Below, in pieces: positions 1 to 11,358 of a DNA stretch of 64,000 bases (positions are counted from its first letter, which is position 1; every line of letters starts with the position of its first letter). The stretch is from Isoperla grammatica. Taxonomy: Eukaryota > Arthropoda > Insecta > Plecoptera > Perlodidae. The stretch spans positions 51,620,526 to 51,684,525 of the forward strand of contig OX246740.1 in NCBI GenBank assembly GCA_945910005.1, given 5' to 3'. A program made the position numbers and the translations under genes. The notes below the pieces were generated by a model. It saw only the letters and a list, made by a program, of their open reading frames with translations, ran no database searches and was not told the DNA's origin.

Positions 1-620
1 CGTACGTTGCTCCAGGTTATAATCCTAACTTGGATATAGACAATTTTTCGTTTCTTCTTCTGCTTCTTCTTTTTCTTCTTCTTCTTCCTCTTCACATATC
101 CACCCACTCTCCATTAGTGGAGGAACCTACATGACTGGTCAAAGTAACACCGTCCTTTCGGATGGGACGTAAAGCCGATGGTCCCCTTGGTACTTTTCGA
201 CATGAGTAGGCTACGTGCCGGTACCAGCCTTCCCCTCCTCCCTTCTTCATCATCATGCATCGTTGTTAATCATCCGTTGTTACACTGGTCACAGTTAAAT
301 GGCATAAAATGCTGTATGGGACCAATATATAGACCTATACATAAATAAATAAATAGCATTGTGGCCAAAATATCATCACATTATCAGTGACGGTATACGC
401 AATTCTCTTTGATTCCTAAGTGGATCAATCTTTTTCAACCATTCCTTTTTAACACATTCAAGTATTGTTTAAGTTAAGTGTATAATCTGTTAGGTCACCT
501 TGTTATTGTTTGAGCTCACACTTCACCGTGGAGGGGCTGGACGTGCATTCTATCACGCACGACGTGTGACAAGAGCATACGCATTCACTTGTTGCATTTG
601 AACTGCTTTATCATGGTCGG
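1..620. other. Intergenic, CTT-rich microsatellite
   Basis: No gene is supported here. Positions 49-93 are an imperfect CTT/CTC microsatellite. The rest is AT-rich non-coding DNA without convincing splice sites or long open frames. Confidence 0.5.
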
Positions 621-628
621 TATAAATA
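621..628 (+). promoter_or_regulatory. TATA box (TATAAATA), candidate core promoter
   Basis: A TATAAATA box lies about 40 bases ahead of an ATG at 669. A start site near 650 would fit the usual 25-30 base spacing. What is seen is the motif and its spacing to a short coding exon ending in a consensus donor; that a gene is transcribed here is inference. Confidence 0.3.
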
Positions 629-668
629 CAGGGGGTCGAGGGCTTGATTCGTTCGAGTAACCAAAATT

Positions 669-690
669 ATGAGTGAAGCGTTATCCGAGG
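669..690 (+). CDS. Candidate first coding exon of an unidentified gene
   Basis: ATG at 669 opens seven codons (Met-Ser-Glu-Ala-Leu-Ser-Glu) plus one base, followed at once by the strong donor G|GTAAGT at 691. Together with the TATA box at 621 this looks like the short first coding exon of a TATA-driven gene. I could not find a matching downstream exon in the next 10 kb, so the gene may have a very long first intron, or the arrangement may be chance. No product can be named. Confidence 0.2.
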
Positions 691-3190
691 GTAAGTTATG
701 CTACGATTACAAACAGACCCGATCACATCACAATAATTGGTCATCTTCGTCCGTCGACATGTAAGAACAGAAACCTTCTTTACAACCATCAGCAGCCATC
801 TTGGTTGGATAACAAATTGTGTGCAAAGACTTGTAGAGTGAGAAACGTTTCCGAAATGCCATTGATTCACATTTGTCTTCTGCTGAGTACGTACGCAACA
901 GGAGAAGTGTTTCATAGCTCGGTGGTCTTTGTCACTGCAGTTTACTTTTACGGTCTACCTACACAACTCTCTTTGCTTGCAAACATCAATGATAAATTTG
1001 TAGGCCTACTATAACTGGTAGAGTTTTGGTGTATGGGGGACCCATAATCTAACAATATTTTTAGTTACGAAAGATATTATTAGATCATGTGGGGGGTCCA
1101 CCATGGCACCCTGCGGTCAGGGTAGGTCAAGCCACCACTGGCGTTTATAAATACCGGGATCTTAGATTACTACTTGATCTGGTGGCTTATATATATAAGT
1201 AACAACTCTCACATAACCAATCCCGTCGGTCAAGGACGACGTCTCTATTTATAGCTCTACAACCGTTTATTAAGAGAACATGATTATTATGAGAACGGAC
1301 GTGCGATTAAAAACACTAACTAACTATAATACAAATAGTTCTAGTGGTGTAAATATAGACTTACACTGGCCGCGTGCCAATATACACACAGACCACGTGG
1401 TCGTTTTCACGTGAGTCTGTGTTTGTTGTTGATGTGTATCAACAGGTTGGAGTGATTAATTGATTGATTAATTGAATAAAACACTTTGTGTTGTCTGCAG
1501 GTCGGATGACAACAAAGATGCATCAACATGTTTCACAGTTTTTAACGTGTGTTTTTGTGAGAATGAAAACGTACAAGTCAGGTAGTTTTAGCTGGAATGT
1601 GTTATGTGACTTGTTGCGTAAGACATAAGAAGACTTTCAACTTCCTCAATTAGCTTTACAGATTAATACTACGAGAATTGAAGTAAAACTGAGTATCTAT
1701 TATGTGACTACAGGGTTTGGAAACTTGAAAACCCGAGTCAAAGTAATGATCGAATTTACATAACGATGGATTATTCAATTATTATGTTATTTTAATATTT
1801 TAGAAACACAAAACACAATATTAATCAAAGTAACATAACGTAAGCTGTTATGGTGTGTACACACAACGTTGATTGTTGGTATACGCATTTTTCTTTTATA
1901 TTACTTTCTTTGTATTGAATCAGTAATCACGTATAAGATACGGATCTTGACAAAGATAGGCGCGTAAAAAAAAACTAAAGCAGATCGTGAACGATTGAAT
2001 TGTGAGTAATATTGATAACGAATGTAGAATTTGCGCTCAAAAAAAATAAAAACGATACAATATACAACAAGTAACTAGAATCTATTGCGGATGGTTGATG
2101 CATTTACGGATAAAAGATAAGTAGGTGCATTATCTTAGATTTTCTAGAAAATGTATGCATATCAATGACCTTGAAGTTGTTTAGCGCTTTACCCTCTAGA
2201 AATTGCAACGTCGTCATCAGCTCCTACGTCGTACATTTAATAATGAGTATTCTCGTTTTAGCAGAAAAAAAATCTCAGCCTTCTACTTAAATCATAGGTC
2301 ATGAGGCGTCCGACGTCAGAGATGGCGTCGCGACGCCTCAACGACGCCCAGGGGACACTAGAATTAGCATTACAGGCGGCGCCACGGACGCTGATTGCGC
2401 AACGAGAAGCTGTGAGGAAATTGAGGCATTTTCTTTGGATGAACACTTGGAATGGAATGAGTTAATTTAGTTTCTTAAGTTAACTATATACTTGGTCGTT
2501 TTATGGCTACATTTTATTTGGCTTGGTGTCTCGTATTTCGGTAATTATGTAAATTTGGACGATGAGTGTGATTTATTAGTACGAACATACGGTAAATGAC
2601 AAATGCACAAACCAGGATTCAAACTTGGAACTGACAAACAAGAAGTATTATTGTTTTCTTGTATTATATTGATAGACGTTGTATCCGTGGTCACTATAGT
2701 AAATCTTTTCTTCGGCTACTCACTGAAAAAGAAAGAAGAGGAGGAACAAAAAGATTTACTTGTCATTACCTTTACTACCGTAAATTCATTAATTACCCTC
2801 TCAAACAAGATTATTATTAGAGACTGAGGGCGGAGGTTGTAGGGGGGGGGGGGGGGGGGGAGGGGGTAGCTGAAGGCTCAAAATCATATAAATCTACATG
2901 CTCCATGGATTATTATAAGGTCGCGTTTGGAATTGGAAATGAGGTTTGTATAATAAGTTTCGCGCTCCATTAGACTCTGGGTTTCGTTTTTGCACATATT
3001 GGAAAATTGGTTCGAGCGTGGGTGGATCGCTTCGCCCACACAACCTGACGGTATAACAAAACCGTTTCTCGCATTCACGGGTAACTCTATAGCTTTGATA
3101 TAGTTTTGTTCACTCAGATGATTATGATAAGTGGATGCAGATTGCAGAGTCTACAGCCGTTGAAACTAAACTTGACTTGATCTTCAAGGC

Positions 3191-3225
<35 letters not shown>

Positions 3226-6200
3226 TTTTCAAGATGAATACAAGAAATACTTATTATAATACAGAGATCTTATGGAAAATAGCGTGTACTAAAAACATTA
3301 CACAGCAATAAAGTGTTTCTCAAAATCAAGTGGTGACCTTGCATCTGGGCCCTGTAAGTGTTGCATTGCATATTATTATGCAATGTATCCAAGTGTTCAG
3401 GATGCGAGATGTGGTCTAGGATAGGAGTGGCTGGGGAATATGGTGGTAACTATCCCTAACTGTGTCAACTCGTGAAGGCAGTCATAACTTAGTTTAGATA
3501 TTAATATTAGTTTTATGTTAATTAAGTTATACCTGATAATACACAAGATAATATGTAAGTATGCCGAATCAGTACAGTCGCGATGGTGGTAGGTATATAG
3601 GTAAACGAACTACAGCAACCTTCGAATAGAGTGTACTACTAACACAGAGTAATGTATGTTGGTAAGTAGTCTACGTATGTTACATAGTCGTATAGATCGA
3701 GTCAGTCTGACTTATTCAGTCCATGATGGCGTCATTGCGAAACTTATTTGGCGTGGGACAAGACAAAGTTGCACATTTGCTGTAGGAGTCTGGATATTTA
3801 GAACAAAGCTCGAAACAAAATGTATGCAGCAAGTGGTATAAGACAAAAGCAAGAGAGTCGGAAGGGAAGATATACGTGTCTGTACACACGTATGGTTCTG
3901 TCTTCCGGTTTATTTAAATGAGGAAGGAAACTCTAAAAGATAGTGAGATAAAACACAAAACCCAGAGCGACACGAAGAGAAAACACAGCAGAAAGACGAG
4001 CTGAGAAACAAATAACGAAGAGGGACTGGCAAATTGGAAAAATCTCTCGTTGAAAATTGACAAGAAAAATGTATCTTTCATTTCGTTGTTTACGTAGGTT
4101 TTTTCTACCGGATTCGTCGGGATTATTTCGTAATGGCTTCGCTTTATCAAAATGAAAAGGTCAACTGAAATTGAAGGAGAAATTGCAAAGTTTCCAACTC
4201 GAGTCAACGGCTAACGAAGTGTGAAAACGAGTGTTTCCACGGAATTAGTTGCTGTTTTAGACGTGAAAACTGTCAAAATCTCGATTTTGAGCAGGTTTCA
4301 CCCAACTATTGCTCTACAGATTGCAGCTTGGTATAATCTGAGATCAGCTACTGAAAATAAAAGTACGCTCATGGTAGCTAATCTTGTAATTAAGTAATCT
4401 GTAATTATAAGAGTTTGGCGGAACTGGAACTTAGTGCTAATATTTAGACTGTATACATGATTATTATTATTTGGTTTTTAACGACGTACTCGACAACTCA
4501 TATCACAACGTCGGGGCGTTGAGGACCAAAAAGAAGAAGAAAATAAACTAAGTAATCGACACATGGAGACCACAAATGACCACACAGGACACAGCAACAC
4601 TTTTACAAATTTCTTTTGGGCTTTATTCAATGCAGAATAACAACAACAACAACAACAACAACACTCGTTTATGTTTGTGTTTATGAATGGGAATAAATAA
4701 ACGTACACACATTCAAGACAAACGTGTGATTATCTACAAAGCAAAACTATCATTATCGGTGTGTCGAGATAGTTATATAGACATGACGTGATAAGAGCCA
4801 CGTGCTACGTGCTACGTGACATGGTCAAAGTGTAGTAGCTGGTAATTCCCATCGCCGCACGTCAACAAGCGATTCGGCGCCATTGATTCGGTAATACCGT
4901 TAGCTTTGTTTTGATGTAAATGAAATAACATTTCCGGGAAAGCCATGAGCGAGTAATCGTGTTTATACAGACGATTTGGCGAACATATTGGACATTAAGG
5001 CGATTGGTTTTTCCACTTCCCCTAGGATACGAATTAATGACCTATCATCAATCAATATGTGAAGAATGGCCCAAAAGTATTGATTCAATGTTAAAAAGAG
5101 AAGTATGGTGCTCTAGATATTCTTGAATGAAGGATGGCCATTGGCTGAACGCAGGTCAGTCACGGAAATCGAAGTTCGATTCATCTTTTATGCGGTATGT
5201 TTCGGGGTTGTATAATATATAACTCCAGATCGAAGGATAGCGTATTTCTTCCATTATAGTGATGATATTTGGGTTTTACATGCCATAGTTTGGAAACGAT
5301 GCTAAACAATGCGATTCTTTATTTATCCTATTGCATCATGGGTGTCACCAAAAAGTTATGTTATCATTATGTACATTTGTCCTTGGTTCTCTCACGATGG
5401 CACTTGGTTGAGTATTTATTTACAATTCGAACAGGGTTGTTGATCATTTTTTGGTCCAATTTCACCAATTTTGTGGATGTTTCCAGTTAGTAGATTAGTA
5501 TAAAAAGCTGGGACAACATTTCCTCTTGTGTTGCCGGTACTTTTATTTCTGCATAGGACCAATTACAACACGCACCCCTGAATTATACACAAAAATATAT
5601 ATGTATGGCAAAATATATTCATGCACCTACATTCATGGCAAAACAAAAAACATCAATAATACGCCAAACATGCCCATACTCGATCTTGGGTCAAGTTCTC
5701 CAGAAACCTGCTCAAGTCACTTACACCATCTTGCGTAAGCACAAGTAGTGTCGATGACGTCACTCATCAAACACGCATCATGATGACTGAATGCAGCCAC
5801 GATGCATGGACGCTAAATATAACACGCATAGTGCAACATTCTCTATTTCCAGCCCATGCACCCACCTATGTGATTCACTTCTTGCAAAGCAATCAGTACG
5901 GTAGATATAACACACGAGACACGACCCGCTGTTTTGACTGTCTGCACGTGTCTGTATCACGGATGACGCGCGGCAGAGCACCTGACAAAACATATTCGAT
6001 CACATCGAATAATATTATTGATCTTCGAAAACTGAGACACGTGCAGAGTCCGGTTAGATTGGATCGAGTGTTGAATATTACATTACATCGTTCTTTTATT
6101 GGTGCGGTGTTTGAGAAACGAGAGTTGCCAGACGATATTCTTGGTTTGTCGACGTATGGGAATTATTTATCCGACACGCGGTCAGCGTTTTGGGACACGC

Positions 6201-7337
6201 GCGCTAGTTCGGGGTACCACAACGTTTGATTGTCGGCCCGTTGATGTTTTATCCTCATCTCGTCTCGTCTCGTCAGCATCCCACGATGTTTTGACGTCTC
6301 TATTCTATTTATAGCTTAGTTAGTTAGTTCTACGTTTTGAGCATAAAGGTCAAAGGTTAAGCTATACGAAGTGAATGAAGGATAATACATCGCATTGTGA
6401 TGTATTCGATAGCACGTTCAATGGGACACGTTACCACAGAAATGAGCAACCTCGTAAAGTAAGGTCAAATCGAAAATATACAACGATCCGACAAAATTTA
6501 TGGTGGTAGAAGGAGGATTCGATGCCCATAACCTAAACGCTTTTTGGAAATTTCTCAAACGTGTTTCCGATAAGGAATTATTGCTTTTTTACTTATAAAT
6601 TAGTTTGGTTATTTTGTAAGTTTTAAAATGAAAACGTTTTTAACAAACTTGACATATTGTATTCAACCAATTTATGCCACTACTATACCATGATCATCAT
6701 CACTATTACGTCATCACAAATTAGCATAGCTCCCATGTATTGAGTGAAATGATACAACTACACACAACCAGGTCACCATTCTATTCCCTTGGGTTTTCCT
6801 GCACTTTCCTAGTTTCCCGTGTAAGTTTATATAAACAAAAATGCAAAAAATTTGCAAAAAAAAAGGCCAAGCCCAAAACGTAGAAAATCAACCGTTAAAA
6901 ACCACTAGGGTACACGTACAAAAACGCCAATTTCAAAAGAGGCTCCACATTTAAAGGGGTGATATCTTAAAATTGTGGCCAAGGCAATTTTATATTTGTT
7001 ACGTTTTCTTCAACAATGTCACCTCACGCCAATTAAACTCATCAGGTCGTTAACAATTAGCACTGAGCATACAAACATTGATACACTGTAATCTAAACGA
7101 TGCTAGTTTCTAAGATAAGAAAAGTGATTTACATGTCATGTCGTAATGTTTTATCTTCTCTATTAGTTATCTAGTGTTTACTCATAATGATCTTATAGTA
7201 TAGTAAGGTCCACAACGACTGGAGTAATTATTGTAAATGACGTATCGCGTTCTTATCGTTAAAGTGCAAACAGTTCCCTAGCTAAGGAAACACACGTTGC
7301 CTTGTCGTGTACCTACCAGAAGGTTCCATTATATATG
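691..7337. other. Intergenic region, no supported gene
   Basis: Open frames here are short, lack coding-like composition and resemble nothing I know; the longest is 149 codons at 5780-6229 (+). Landmarks: a second TATA-like box at 1145-1154; a 12-bp palindromic E-box GACCACGTGGTC at 1391-1402; a 14-bp palindrome GGCGTCGCGACGCC near 2322; a 19-base G run at 2842-2860; a TTTA microsatellite at about 3189-3229 that resembles a minus-oriented LINE tail; a CAA microsatellite at about 4640-4663; and a TATAAAA box near 5500. Confidence 0.45.
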
Positions 7338-7566
7338 ACCGATAGAGATGGCTCGGCGGTAAGACGCGAGACTCTAACTCGGGAGGTCGCCGGTTCGATT
7401 CCGGCCACCGGCAGTCCTGACTGAAGGTTTTTCCGAGGTTTTAGCCCTCGGACATTCCTCCCCAGCTACACCCTAATAACCTATAGTTAGTCACCTGAAG
7501 AGGGGCACATCAGGTTAAGCTGGTGTGCACCCTATAACGGGTATTCCTACAAAGAATTATTAAATT
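7338..7566 (+). mobile_element. tRNA-derived SINE, copy 1
   Basis: A 229-bp insertion flanked by the 10-bp direct repeat ATTATATATG (7328-7337 and 7567-7576), the expected target-site duplication of LINE-mediated retroposition. The 5' head is tRNA-like, with an A-box-like TGGCTCGGCGG and a B box GGTTCGATTCC, as in RNA polymerase III promoters. The body shares its 3' half (CACCTGAAGAGGGGCACATC and onward, ending in CCTACAAA plus AT-rich tail) with the copy at 10524. The middle differs between copies, so they may represent two subfamilies. It is not a functional tRNA gene. Confidence 0.85.
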
Positions 7567-9789
7567 ATTATATATGGTGATAGGTGGCCCTCTTCAAAGG
7601 TGGACAAGCTCCCACGCAACGTACCGTACTAAACTCATAACCAGGGTTGTGAATGAGTCTAGAGTCAAAGTATCATGCATGTGTGTCTCCTCATTTGAGC
7701 AACAGATTCGGCCCAACACAATAAAACCCGAGCATATTAATCCACTTTCTATCACAAGCCAGGCCCAACTATAGATTATCAAACGTCTTGTCGTTGCATA
7801 GGTGTATATCAGACAGGATAGAACCACATTCGGTACACTTATTTTGACTTCGTACTTTGTTGTTTAAAATATAACTCCAATCATACAAAATGCAAATTAG
7901 TTGCTTTTCTACATCTTGAGCTAAATCCTCGACAAACATTGGTGTAATAACGCTGTTTTTTGTTTTTTAGCAGATTTTAAACGATTATATACGTTTTATT
8001 GCTTAGTGGCTACTTAGTCTCACCTCATACGACAGGCAGAGCTACAATGGGAGCAGTCTCCCTCAGCCCCACGTAATCGGGGTATTTATTTCATCATATC
8101 GCCTGAAATAGAACATTAGATCCAGGTTCTATAGCTACATGGTTGTAGATCTTAAGAGACCGTCTATACGAACTAAATCATACTATAATGGGTTTGACTT
8201 TAGAAATGGCAACGACAAGTGAAATAACCTTGGTCACTTATGTACACTTCGCCTACACAGACAGATTCTCGGTACAACTGTACTAACAGCTGCTGTATCA
8301 TCATCTTCAAGAGACGTAAAGCCCTAATATCCTCATCATCTTAAGTGTCCTGGTGTTCCAGGTGTAAACAGGGGAGGGGGGAGGGGAGGGGGGGGCTAAT
8401 GAGCAACTCTACAGTTTGCCGACAATCAGGGTGGCGCCGCGCAAACCTGTGTCACTATTAACACTAATTTAATTATACCATTGTTGGACTAATTGCTGCG
8501 ATAATGAGCGAAACTCTGTTACATGGAAGGAAAAGTGTTTTCAAAGTACCAAGTCAAAGATGTTTCAGTCACTTCAATTTTCATTTAAAAACTTGTTGAC
8601 AACTCGATTCACTCGACGGCTGAGAAAAGGCCAAAGGATCATCTGTTTTAACATACTTCTAATTTTAACATTTTCTTGTTGTATAAATGCCAAGTATAAG
8701 TGTAGCCCCCCCCCCCCCCCCCTCCACAACCCCGCTAGTAGTGGTATGGTACATACGTTGCCATGGTCGTAACTTGCAATTATAATGAAAACGAGTACGT
8801 GAAATCTGAAAACCTTAATTAAAATCTGAAAACCTTAATTAGTCACACTTCAGGTTTAGCTAGTACTATTCCAACATACAATATATTTTGTCCCACTATA
8901 TATCCACCAAACTCATTGCAAACTTTACTAATTTCCTTTCCAAAATTGAAATTTTCGCGTCGGTTTAGAGCTGCACTGCAGAAATGACTAACGTTCACAC
9001 ACTATGCAAATGTAGTACATCGTTATTTGCATATAAAACGACATGTCAATGACTTGTCAAACGCAGTCGCCGCCGCCGTGTTGCGTCCCGTGTTTGACAG
9101 TGACAGTGACAGCGACAGTGACAGTGACAGCGCACGAAGATCAGACGGGTTGGATGTTTCGCCGACCGACATTGACTTAGCATACTTCAATATTTATGCG
9201 GCGAGCAGTAAAAAGCTGGGACGTCCCGTTTTGTGTCGTCGTGAGCGTCGGGACGCCTCGTTGTTGTGTTCAATGTCACTCAAAACAGACCCCCGGGGGG
9301 GGGGGGGGGGGGGGGGGGGGGGCTAGACACACAGGCAGACCCAGACAAGGGACGCTGTTTCGAAACCCGCCGGAATACAATTTAGTAATTGTTATATGAT
9401 CCTTCGTCCACTCAAATAGGAAGTCAGTGGCAGAAGAAGGAGACAGGTTTACACGAAAACACACTTGTAGAATCAAATGGATATTCATTGGAGAAACACT
9501 CTCGTGGGTAGACCTGTTATGAAATACCATTCGAATTAACTCCTCAATCAAGCCTTTACTATATATGCGTTCCAAATTTGTGTGGTTGGTCAACGCAAAG
9601 GCAATATCCAGGCATTACCGGTGGTCTAAGTTTTAGGGGTCAAGGCGCCCACCAGACAAATGGGAGACTTAGGTTCATTCCCAGTCGGCGTTGTTTTTTT
9701 GGATTTCACAACACTTACTGAAGTGTGAACGTCCATGATCAATGTTCAATCTAAACATCAACGGAATCATACACTTCCTTGCGATCAAG
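7567..9789. other. Intergenic region with homopolymers, no supported gene
   Basis: No gene recognised. It holds a 17-base C run at 8706-8722, a duplicated 19-bp segment near 8806-8840, a GACAGT-type minisatellite at about 9096-9132 that encodes Ser-Asp repeats in one frame, and a 28-base G run at 9295-9322. Positions about 9610-9690 have a weak tRNA-like B-box segment that could be an old SINE remnant. Confidence 0.45.
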
Positions 9790-10115
9790 GCAGTTATCAA
9801 GATTATGAGGAATAATCTGAATAATAATGACTGAGTATTTAGTAACCAAGATTATGACGAAGAATGGCTATGAAAAAAATGGCTCGGGTTTCGTTTACTT
9901 AGATTATAACAATTATGCATCGGGTTCCGGTTATTATCAAGATTATGACGACACGACAGCTGGGGATTTGGTCATCACGATTACGACAGTGAAATGGGTT
10001 CTGTAATAATTTATTTATCAAGATTATGACAACTTTGTGGTTCTGGATCTAGACATCAAGATTATGCCGACAATGTGGTTCTGGATCTAGATATCAAGAT
10101 TATGACATCACTACA
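9790..10115 (+). repeat. Degenerate repeat array with CAAGATTATGAC core
   Basis: The core CAAGATTATGAC recurs in near-identical form around 9798, 9848, 9938, 10018, 10056 and 10094. The last units share a longer block including GTGGTTCTGGATCTAGA, at 38-bp spacing. The spacing of earlier units is irregular and no single frame stays open, so this looks like a decaying minisatellite rather than a coding repeat. Confidence 0.6.
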
Positions 10116-10343
10116 ATCAAATGTCCATCTCTAGGATTGGTTCACAATGCCAAGGTCGGACCAACACTTGTCATCGAGACGAATGGTTAACGGTATGTCA
10201 TGTTTATATCACGGTTAACTAAACAGTGATTAATGACTCGGACTCGTGAATGTATGAACAGTTTGTTGGCAGGTGTTGAGGACATGAGAGGAGCCGCCTA
10301 CACTATGACATGACAGGTGTATTCTACGTAATGCTAGACTTGC

Positions 10344-10989
10344 ATTGCCACCATAAGTGTATTTTGCATCTCTATGCAAATTTAGACCGATGATAGTTGA
10401 CTGACGTCACTATAATTGCAATCAACGTTACGAGACCAATCTTTGACGAAACGATGAGTGAGGGGTGATAGATGAAGATGAGGGACATTTACTAACTATA
10501 AACTAACTTACTACTAACGACAACCGATAGAGGTGGCTCAGCGGTAAGACGCGAGACTCTAATTCGGGAGGTCGCCGGTTCGATTCCGGCCACCGGCAGT
10601 CCTGACCTTTCCTCAGTCGTAAAAGCGAATGCTGGGATTGAGTCCTACCACTTGCCCTCGGACAATCCTTCCCAACTATCCAAACACCCTAATAACCTAG
10701 TTAGTCACCTGAAGAGGGGCACATCAGGTAAAGCTGGTGTGCACCCTAGAACGGGTATTCCTACAAAAATTATTATTATACTAACGACAAATTTGAATTG
10801 AATCGATTAATATGATTGGCATCAGTATGTTCACCTATAGTTATATCCGCTGGACGTCTGGGAAAGCCTTTATGGTCTAGCTAGTTCTAGTTCGTAAAGT
10901 GTCTCTGTTCTGCAGCTCTACAATTCACACGTGTTAGCCGCATGTTGACGTCATTCGTTGGTTTACATTACATTGAACGTGTGATCATG
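10344..10989 (+). repeat. Duplicated segment S, left copy (SINE-bearing)
   Basis: This segment starts ATTGCCACCATAAGTGTATT and ends near AACGTGTGAT. It is repeated in direct orientation right after the hAT element at 16512-16882. The two copies share long blocks, for example the stretch containing ATCCGCTGGACGTCTGGGAA. The left copy carries a SINE (10524-10778) that the right copy lacks. The left edge of the homology coincides with the base next to the right hAT terminus, so the duplication appears linked to the transposon. Confidence 0.75.
10524..10778 (+). mobile_element. tRNA-derived SINE, copy 2
   Basis: A 255-bp insertion bounded by the 12-bp target-site duplication TACTAACGACAA (10512-10523 and 10779-10790). 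It has the same tRNA-like head (B box GGTTCGATTCC) and the same 3' tail as the copy at 7338. The right copy of the surrounding duplicated segment lacks this element, so it either inserted after the segment duplicated or was absent from the source copy. Confidence 0.88.
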
Positions 10990-11358
10990 CAGTGGCGGCT
11001 CGTGCCAGGAGCTGCAGCACCCCCTCGTAAAATGATTACTCACATAAACCGTCATGCATATTAATTATTAAGACCAAGGCATAATGATTTAATGTAAAGT
11101 TTACACTTTTTTTTCAATTTTTGTGTTGTGATTTATTTGAATATTCCGTCGAGAGCACGAGAATCCTCATGCAGTGAGCGCAGGGGCATGTGTTGTGTAT
11201 TTCCAGTGATGATTTCAGGCATATCCCGGGGGGGCTCCGCCCCCCCCCGGCAGTTGTAAATGCCCCCCCCCCCCCCCCCCCTAGCAGATGGAAAAAAATC
11301 ACATGAAGTAATGTAAATTTGCAAAAAAAAAAGGAAAATACAAGAAAATGAGGTATTT

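Noticed and set aside
3180..3235. CRISPR-like array or tandem regulatory repeat
   Set aside because: Simple TTTA microsatellite with no spacers; the window is animal DNA.
5780..6229. 149-codon ORF on the plus strand
   Set aside because: No recognisable family, composition like flanking DNA, and overlapping open frames on other strands; likely chance.
7344..7420. tRNA gene (A and B boxes present)
   Set aside because: It is the head of a SINE: a direct repeat flanks the larger 229-bp unit, the same head and tail recur at 10524, and the cloverleaf stems do not close properly.
9027..9326. ORF with Ser-Asp repeats and a Gly tail
   Set aside because: The Ser-Asp run comes from a GACAGT minisatellite and the Gly tail from a 28-base G run; the start is a chance codon.
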